Assembly (NCBI GenBank): GCA_903858555.1
Contig: CAIOJG010000013.1
Span: forward strand, 1-24,711
Source: Candidatus Magasanikiibacteriota bacterium
GTDB taxonomy: Bacteria > Patescibacteriota > Patescibacteriia > Magasanikbacterales > GWA2-37-8
Length of the DNA: 24,711 nucleotides
Direction of reading: 5' to 3'
How positions within the stretch are numbered: position 1 is the stretch's first letter; each line of letters starts with the position of its first letter. A program made the position numbers and the translations under genes. Positions 19,769-24,711 of the stretch are shown in pieces. The notes beneath the pieces were generated by a model. The model made no database searches and was not told where the DNA came from. It saw only the letters and a list, made by a program, of their open reading frames with translations.

Positions 19769-21049
19769 ATGCAACAAACTCTAAAAAAACTCGACAAATC
19801 TCAGGTAGAACTCAGTGTCACCGTCGCTCCAGCCGACTATGAAAAAGACATGTTAGCTGCAGCCACTCGCCTTTCTGAACGTGCTGCCATCCACGGTTTC
19901 CGTGCCGGCAAAGCTCCTTATGAAATCGTAAAACAGAATCTTGGAGAGATTAAAATTCTCGAAGAAGCAATGCAATCTATCGTAGAAAAAAATTATCACG
20001 CCGCTGTGCTTGCTGAAAATATCGATACTATCGGCATGCCGGAAATTACCATTGAAAAAATGGCTCCAGGCAATGATTTTGTTTTTAAAGCCGTAGCTGC
20101 CCTTTTACCAAAAGTAAAATTGGCCGATCTTTCTAAAATCAGTGTTGCTAAAAAAGATGTCACTGTAGACGAAAAACAGATGAATGAAGTTTTGGAAAAC
20201 TTGCGCAAAATGCAAGGTAAAGAAGTCGTCAAAGAAGGTGCAGCTACTAAAGAAGACAAAGTAGAGGTCGCGATGAATATGACTCAAGACAAAGTACCGG
20301 TCGAAGGCGGTCAAGCTCCAAAGCACCAAGTTTATCTTTCTGAACCACACTACATTCCAGGTTTTGCCGAACAATTGATTGGTGTGAAAAAAGGTGAATT
20401 CAAAGAATTTTCTCTCAAATTTCCAGAAGAACATTATCAAAAACATTTGGCTGGAAAAACCATGGATTTCCATATCAATGTCAACGAAGTTTATTCTATT
20501 GAATATCCAGAAATCAATGATGAATTCGCGGCCAAACTCGGCCAACCAAGTTTGATCGCTCTCAAAGAAATTTTGCAGACCAACCTCACCAAAGAAGCAG
20601 AAAACAAAGAAGCTCAAAGATTGGAAATTGAAATTTTGGAAAAAACTGTGGCTGGATCTGAATTTGATGAAATTCCAAGTGTTTTACTGACCGCTGAAAA
20701 ACAAAAAATGTTCCACGAACTAAAAGGTAGTTTGGAACAACAGGGCATCACTATGGAAAAATACATGTCCGATATCAAGAAGACTGAAGAAGAAATTGGT
20801 CAAGACTTTACTGAGCGCGCTATGATGCGTGTCAAAGCCGCTTTGGTTTCTCGCCAAGTCGCTAAAGAAAATGATATCAAGGTAGAAAAAGATGAAATGG
20901 ACAAAGAAATCGAGGTTATCAAAGTGACTTACGAAAATGATCCAAAAGTTTTGGAAGCATTGGAACGTCGCGATGTATTGGATACACTAGCTGCCACTAT
21001 TCAAAACCGAAAAGTTGTTGCCTTCTTGACTGAAAAAATTGTAAAATAA
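19769..21049 (+). CDS. tig: Trigger factor (ribosome-associated chaperone)
   Basis: A 426-residue protein, normal for the family. The N-terminal ribosome-binding domain contains the docking loop HGFRAGKAPYEIV (near residues 42-54), matching the GFRxGKxP signature that contacts ribosomal protein L23. A central FKBP-like prolyl isomerase domain lies around 155-245 (KEDKVEVAMNM through AGKTMDFHINVNEV). The C-terminal helical arms (about 255-426) are rich in Lys and Glu. It binds nascent chains at the tunnel exit. It is monocistronic, with a clear promoter and a terminator shared with the convergent methyltransferase gene. No Shine-Dalgarno motif precedes the ATG. Confidence 0.95.
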   Translation: MQQTLKKLDKSQVELSVTVAPADYEKDMLAAATRLSERAAIHGFRAGKAPYEIVKQNLGEIKILEEAMQSIVEKNYHAAVLAENIDTIGMPEITIEKMAPGNDFVFKAVAALLPKVKLADLSKISVAKKDVTVDEKQMNEVLENLRKMQGKEVVKEGAATKEDKVEVAMNMTQDKVPVEGGQAPKHQVYLSEPHYIPGFAEQLIGVKKGEFKEFSLKFPEEHYQKHLAGKTMDFHINVNEVYSIEYPEINDEFAAKLGQPSLIALKEILQTNLTKEAENKEAQRLEIEILEKTVAGSEFDEIPSVLLTAEKQKMFHELKGSLEQQGITMEKYMSDIKKTEEEIGQDFTERAMMRVKAALVSRQVAKENDIKVEKDEMDKEIEVIKVTYENDPKVLEALERRDVLDTLAATIQNRKVVAFLTEKIVK

Positions 21050-21058
21050 TTTAAAACT

Positions 21059-21088
21059 AAAAAAGCACCGTTTAAATGGTGCTTTTTT
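21059..21088. terminator. Bidirectional terminator inside the 3' end of the methyltransferase gene
   Basis: AAAAAAGCACC and GGTGCTTTTTT with an eight-base loop. It ends tig, and on the other strand it encodes the last codons and the stop of the methyltransferase (stop triplet at 21072-21074). Confidence 0.9.
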
Positions 21089-21806
21089 GTTCTTCCAAAT
21101 CTTCAATCTTTTCTAATACGAAGAATCCATTTCTTACTTTATCAGGTTGTACTTCATTATAATCTTTTACTCTAAAGCCATACCGTTCAAAAAATTCTTT
21201 CCATTCATTTTGACTTCTATAATTATGAGGATTATCGCTGGAAACTTCCGCATTTAACAGACGATCTTGTTTTACGGTCAGACCTCTTTCCTGTTGATTT
21301 TCCACAATGTCTTCAGAAATAAATGCTAGACCACCTTTTCTCAAAACCCGATTCATTTCTTGCATGGTCTTTCCATGTTTATTTTCATCCATGTGGTGTA
21401 ATACAAAAAACATTACAATTGCGTCCATCGACTCATCACCAATTCCAGTTAGATCTTCGGCTCTAACTTCTGGAGGTAAATACTCCGCCGTATTGCCACC
21501 AAATTTACCTGACGTTTCCAATCTTTTTTGCACCGGCTTAGTCCAAAAATCATTTGGGTCTAAACCGGTGATATCTGCCCCTTCTAAGACAGAATCTAAC
21601 CAATCAATTTCATGACCTTTGCCAGAACCAATACTTAAAATTTTAATTTTTTGTTTTTTCTCCTGAATCATCGGTCTCAAATATTCTCGTATCTTAGAAT
21701 TATCCATCAGCCAATCACCGCGTCTATCCAACCAGCTATCTACGAGCGGCATCTCATTTGTTTTTCGTAAAAAGCTATTAAATAAACTATTTCTGCCTTC
21801 TGACAT
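21072..21806 (-). CDS. Class I SAM-dependent methyltransferase
   Basis: 244 residues from the ATG at 21806. A TTG at 21827 would add seven residues but has no better initiation context. The Rossmann methyltransferase motifs are clear: motif I ILSIGSGKGHEIDWL near residues 56-70, an acidic end of strand 2 in ITGLDPNDF, motif IV MDAIVMFFVLHHMDE, and the post-motif MNRVLRKGGLAFISED. This is the Methyltransf_11-like layout used by ubiquinone/menaquinone and small-molecule methyltransferases; the substrate cannot be named. The last five residues and the stop are encoded by the terminator hairpin at 21059-21088. The S-adenosylhomocysteine it releases would be handled by AhcY. Confidence 0.85.
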   Translation of the reverse strand: MSEGRNSLFNSFLRKTNEMPLVDSWLDRRGDWLMDNSKIREYLRPMIQEKKQKIKILSIGSGKGHEIDWLDSVLEGADITGLDPNDFWTKPVQKRLETSGKFGGNTAEYLPPEVRAEDLTGIGDESMDAIVMFFVLHHMDENKHGKTMQEMNRVLRKGGLAFISEDIVENQQERGLTVKQDRLLNAEVSSDNPHNYRSQNEWKEFFERYGFRVKDYNEVQPDKVRNGFFVLEKIEDLEEQKSTI

Positions 21807-21918
21807 ATTTTGTTGTTTATTGGTCAATATTAATGTATAATTTTATTATACTAATATTTTATCTTCAATTAAACAATTTGTCTATATATGCTTTGATACT
21901 GGGCACTAACCAATAAAT

Positions 21919-23136
21919 ATGCAAAACGAAAATAATGAACTAAATTTCCCACCCAACTTTCTCTGGGGCTGTTCCACCTCCGCTCACCAGATTGAGGGTG
22001 GTCTTACCAACGATTGGAGCGAATGGGAAAAATCTCACCATCGTCTAGAGGAACTAAAAAATCAAAATAAAAATCCATTAGATTATATTTCCGGTCAAGC
22101 GGCCAATTCTTTTTTAGACAACAATGCCGATATTGTCTGCATGAAAGAGCTCGGCTTAAATGCTTATCGTTTTTCCGTAGATTGGTCACGCATTGAACCA
22201 CAACCAGGGATCTTCGATGAAACGGCTTTGAATTATTATTTAAATTTTATAAAAAGTCTTAGAGCGCACGGCATTGAGCCATTTGTCACTTTGTGGCACT
22301 GGCCAGTACCACTGTGGATTCGTGATATCGGCGGTTGGGAATCACCAAAAATCGTTGAGTATTTTAATCGCTTTGTTAAAAAAACTGCCGGCCATTTAAA
22401 TACTGAGGTAAATTTTTGGATCACCCTCAATGAACCAATGGTATACAGTGGCAACAGTTATATGGTAGGGATATGGCCGCCACAAAAGAAAAATTTTATT
22501 TCTTATTACAAAGTCATAAAAAAATTAATAAAAGCGCATCGCCTTGCTTTTGATACTTTAAAAGAAATAGATTCAGACAATAAAGTCGGCATCGCCAAAC
22601 ATAATATCTATTTTGAAGCTTTTGGAAATAAACTAATTAATCGCATTTTAAAATTTTTTGCCGACTGGTGGATCAATGAAAGATTTTTAAAAGCTATCGA
22701 TGACAAACAAGATTTTATTGGTTTAAACTATTATTTTCACAATAAAATAAACTACGGTTTTAGCAGACAACACGAATACGAAAAAAAATCTGATTTAAAT
22801 TGGGGTTTGCATCCAGAAGGAATTTATTATTTGCTAAAAGATTTAAAAAAATACAACAAACCAATTTACATCACTGAAAATGGTTTGGCCGATCGTGGCG
22901 ACCAACATCGTTCCTGGTATATAAACGAAATTCTAAAAAATGTTCACCACGCTATTAAAGAAGGTACAGATGTAAAAGGATACTTTCACTGGTCACTAAT
23001 AGACAATTTTGAATGGGCTGAAGGTTTTCATCCGAAGTTTGGATTATATGAAGTGGACTATAAAAATTTTGACCGCATCGCCAGACCATCGGCTCAATTT
23101 TATCAGGATGTTTGTAAAAATAACCGAATAATTTAA
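21919..23136 (+). CDS. Glycoside hydrolase family 1 beta-glycosidase
   Basis: A 405-residue TIM-barrel enzyme of GH1. It begins with FPPNFLWGCSTSAHQIEGG, the usual N-terminal family signature. The acid/base Glu is in ITLNEPMVY and the nucleophile Glu in PIYITENGLAD. The substrate-site block HWSLIDNFEWAEGF is near the C terminus. Together these indicate an active retaining beta-glycosidase, most often beta-glucosidase or beta-galactosidase. At 405 residues it is shorter than typical members (about 440-480), suggesting trimmed loops. There is no signal peptide, so it is cytoplasmic and acts on imported or internal glycosides. endonuclease IV follows after 13 bases, so an operon with nfo and the DUF167 gene is likely. 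Confidence 0.93.
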   Translation: MQNENNELNFPPNFLWGCSTSAHQIEGGLTNDWSEWEKSHHRLEELKNQNKNPLDYISGQAANSFLDNNADIVCMKELGLNAYRFSVDWSRIEPQPGIFDETALNYYLNFIKSLRAHGIEPFVTLWHWPVPLWIRDIGGWESPKIVEYFNRFVKKTAGHLNTEVNFWITLNEPMVYSGNSYMVGIWPPQKKNFISYYKVIKKLIKAHRLAFDTLKEIDSDNKVGIAKHNIYFEAFGNKLINRILKFFADWWINERFLKAIDDKQDFIGLNYYFHNKINYGFSRQHEYEKKSDLNWGLHPEGIYYLLKDLKKYNKPIYITENGLADRGDQHRSWYINEILKNVHHAIKEGTDVKGYFHWSLIDNFEWAEGFHPKFGLYEVDYKNFDRIARPSAQFYQDVCKNNRII

Positions 23137-23149
23137 ATAACAAAAAAAT

Positions 23150-23983
23150 ATGTACTTTGGTGCCCATGTCTCTATTGCGGGCGGCCTCGTAAACGCCCCA
23201 AAAAATTCTGCCGACCTCGGTGGCGAAGTTTTTCAGATTTTTACCCGCTCTCCTCGCGGCGGCCATGTCAATCCAATTACTAAACCAATTGCTGACGAAT
23301 TTAAATTTCTCTGCAAAGAATACAATCAAAAAGAATGGGTCGTTCATACCCCTTATTTTATAAACTTCGCCAGTGCCAATCCAAAGATTAAACACGGTTC
23401 ATCAGCCGTAGTGCGTGAAGAGCTCGAACGTGCCTCACAGATTGGCGCCAGCTATGTAATGACCCATCTGGGCAGTTACAAAGACCTAGGCGAATCTATC
23501 GGGTTTGTACAGCTCATCGATGGTCTAGAACAAACCCTTAAAGGTTACAAAGGCTCGGCCCAATTTTTAATCGAAATATCCGCTGGTGCTGTTGGAAATA
23601 TTGGCAGTACTTTTGATGAGTTAGCAAAAATGGTTCACCATCCAAAATTAAAAAAATATAATATTGGCATTTGTTACGACACTCAACATGCATTTTCTGC
23701 AGGTTATGACATTCGCAATCCAAAAGTTTTAGAACAAACTCTAAAGAAATTTGATGACACTGTCGGACTAGACAAATTAAAAATGTTCCATTGCAACGAT
23801 AGCAAAATCGAACTTGGTGGCCACAAAGATCGCCATGACCACATTGGCGAGGGGTTAATTGGCAAAGCCGGGTTTGAGGCGATGATAAATAATAAAAAAT
23901 TGAAAGATATAAATTATTATCTGGAAACCGAGCATGACAAAGTGGTTGAAGATTTAAATATACTAAAAGAATTGCGAGGATAG
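23150..23983 (+). CDS. nfo: Endonuclease IV (AP endonuclease)
   Basis: A 277-residue TIM-barrel zinc enzyme that cuts DNA 5' of abasic sites in base excision repair. Visible zinc-site motifs include GAHVSIAGG at the N terminus, HTPYFINFA, THLGSY, the Glu in LIEISAG, CYDTQHAFSAGYD, HCNDSK, DRHDHIGEG and LETEHD. These are the conserved His, Glu and Asp ligands in their usual order. The length is standard (about 280). The DUF167 gene begins one base after its TAG, so the two are translationally coupled. No Shine-Dalgarno motif precedes it. Confidence 0.95.
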   Translation: MYFGAHVSIAGGLVNAPKNSADLGGEVFQIFTRSPRGGHVNPITKPIADEFKFLCKEYNQKEWVVHTPYFINFASANPKIKHGSSAVVREELERASQIGASYVMTHLGSYKDLGESIGFVQLIDGLEQTLKGYKGSAQFLIEISAGAVGNIGSTFDELAKMVHHPKLKKYNIGICYDTQHAFSAGYDIRNPKVLEQTLKKFDDTVGLDKLKMFHCNDSKIELGGHKDRHDHIGEGLIGKAGFEAMINNKKLKDINYYLETEHDKVVEDLNILKELRG

Positions 23984-23984
23984 T

Positions 23985-24209
23985 ATGAAAATAAAAATTC
24001 GCGTCCTACCACGCTCATCCAAAAATGAAGTAGTTGGCGAAATGGCCGATGGTACTTTAAAAGTAAAACTCACCGCCCCACCAGTTGATGGCAAAGCCAA
24101 TGACTCTCTAATAAAACTTCTCGCCGAACATTTCGACATCTCAAAAAGCAAAATAAAAATCGCCGCGGGTGCGACGAGCAAAAATAAAACTATAGAAATT
24201 TTAGATTAA
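23985..24209 (+). CDS. DUF167/YggU family protein
   Basis: 74 residues with the family pattern: IRVLPRSSKNEVVGEMADG at the start, then LKVKLTAPPVDGKANDSLIK and, near the end, IAAGATSKNKTIEI. The fold is a small alpha/beta domain; the biochemical role remains unknown in all bacteria I know of. It is one of the few AT-rich genes with a possible ribosome site (GAGGA, four bases before the ATG, inside the end of nfo). Its TAA and the stop of the convergent yidD share the four bases TTAA. Confidence 0.92.
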   Translation: MKIKIRVLPRSSKNEVVGEMADGTLKVKLTAPPVDGKANDSLIKLLAEHFDISKSKIKIAAGATSKNKTIEILD

Positions 24210-24469
24210 GGCAGATCAACTCCACCATCATTCCAAGGATTACACCTGATTACCCTCCACACGGCTTTGGGCAAACCAATCACCAAGCCGTGTTTTTTTA
24301 TACTTTGTTTTCCATATTCACTACAACTCGGATAAAACCGACAGTAACCATGTGGAAAAAAATATTTTAGTGGACCATGATCCGGAGAAATTGTTTTTTG
24401 ATATATCCAAATAAAAAAAATAATTGGCAAACGTGGTAAAGCAATTATTTTTTTTAAGATTTTTTTCAT
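24206..24469 (-). CDS. yidD: Membrane protein insertion efficiency factor YidD
   Basis: 87 residues. A hydrophobic, basic N-terminal helix (about 1-25) is followed by the conserved core YQKTISPDHGP, then GYCRFYPSCSEYGKQSIKKH and RVIRCNPWNDGGVDLP. This is the complete YidD signature with its cysteines and the terminal GGxD. YidD assists YidC-dependent membrane insertion and commonly lies between rnpA and yidC. Here it overlaps rnpA by four bases as expected, but no yidC follows: the next gene is convergent. The location of yidC is therefore elsewhere in the genome. Confidence 0.95.
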   Translation of the reverse strand: MKKILKKIIALPRLPIIFFIWIYQKTISPDHGPLKYFFPHGYCRFYPSCSEYGKQSIKKHGLVIGLPKAVWRVIRCNPWNDGGVDLP

Positions 24470-24711
24470 ACCAAAACCTTCGCCCGCTGCAATAATAATT
24501 TTACTTCTTCGCTAATTTCAGCAAATTTTTTATCTTTTATATCTGGTTTGGCCACAAAAAATAGGTAATACCCAATTTTGATTCCATCCTTTTTCATCAC
24601 CTCACGCAACACCTCCGTCACCTGCCTTTTTGCTCGATTCCTTTCAACAGCCTTTTTAGACACCTTCAACCCGATGTTTATCGCTAACTTCAGCTGTTTT
24701 TTAAACTTATC
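24466..24711 (-). CDS. rnpA: Ribonuclease P protein component, 5' part cut by the window edge
   Basis: The C-terminal 81 residues of RnpA are present; the frame is open to the last base of the window, so the true start lies outside. The diagnostic RNR region is SKKAVERNRAKRQVTEVLRE, followed by a typical end, YYLFFVAKPDIKDKKFAEI. RnpA is the protein cofactor of the RNase P ribozyme that matures tRNA 5' ends. An internal TTG at 24669 should not be taken as the start, because the preceding residues (LAINIGLKV) match the family. rpmH is expected just beyond the edge, as in the common rpmH-rnpA-yidD order, which is often near the replication origin. Confidence 0.93.
   Translation of the reverse strand, partial: DKFKKQLKLAINIGLKVSKKAVERNRAKRQVTEVLREVMKKDGIKIGYYLFFVAKPDIKDKKFAEISEEVKLLLQRAKVLV

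Noticed and set aside
21807..21827. TTG start extending the methyltransferase by seven residues
   Set aside because: The ATG at 21806 gives a normal start; the extension adds no conserved residues.
1..24711. CRISPR array, prophage or insertion sequence
   Set aside because: No regularly spaced repeats, no transposase, integrase or phage structural gene was found.

Overview
The window reads as chromosomal DNA of an AT-rich bacterium, most likely a member of the Candidate Phyla Radiation (Patescibacteria). The evidence is indirect: short, tightly packed genes, tRNAs without encoded CCA, two TrmB-type regulators, a membrane pyrophosphatase, a PolA with an eroded proofreading domain, and almost no Shine-Dalgarno motifs in front of the AT-rich genes. 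TGA is used as an ordinary stop. I cannot place it to a class from sequence alone.

Layout. 1-1087: a TrmB-like regulator (+) convergent with a tRNA operon Ala-Phe-Pro (-). 1119-1597: a MgtC-like membrane protein, driven by a promoter that overlaps the tRNA promoter head to head. 1600-1722: structured repeat element A. 1737-5840: a tight minus-strand operon of adenosine kinase-like PfkB, S-adenosylhomocysteinase, O-antigen ligase/polymerase-like protein and a small M50-type metalloprotease. 5904-8176: a stand-alone riboflavin kinase-like gene, a hypothetical protein, rpsT and a GGDEF protein (+). 8178-10718: a 511-residue TrmB regulator with three tandem C-terminal repeats, followed by holA (-). 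10836-11935: a GC-richer cassette with an XRE regulator and a small outer-membrane-barrel-like protein (+). 11942-12447: a RelB/DinJ-type antitoxin with a toxin gene that has lost its middle (-). 12520-12637: structured repeat element B, abutting the 3' end of polA (12639-15308, -). 15355-15832: a 49-residue basic mini-gene and tRNA-Cys (-). 15841-19312: an M23/LysM peptidase (-) and a K+-independent H+-pyrophosphatase (+). 19401-19706: a 58-residue membrane mini-gene (-). 19715-21088: trigger factor (+). 21072-21806: a methyltransferase (-). 21919-24209: GH1 beta-glycosidase, endonuclease IV and a DUF167 protein (+). 24206 to the end: yidD and the 3' part of rnpA (-). No gene-free stretch exceeds 300 bases.

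The most unusual material is between genes. Elements A and B share a core of about 80 nt that is roughly 90 percent identical and can fold into several hairpins. Each core is flanked by perfectly self-complementary arms of 21-24 bp, and the arm sequences of the two copies are unrelated, so base pairing rather than sequence has been kept. Both sit at the 3' ends of genes. Separately, four GC-rich genes (XRE, barrel protein, two mini-genes) carry clear Shine-Dalgarno motifs while their AT-rich neighbours almost never do, which suggests a different origin or expression class. Other points are a tRNA-Cys with both partners of the 18-55 elbow contact changed, a tRNA-Phe with C55, a toxin with an in-frame central deletion beside an intact antitoxin, and several inverted repeats that overlap promoters and start codons.

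Promoters recur in a uniform form: a TTGACA-like -35, a 17-base spacer, and a TATAAT-like -10. This makes the transcription units unusually readable. All functions are inferred from sequence motifs by eye; no database search was run.
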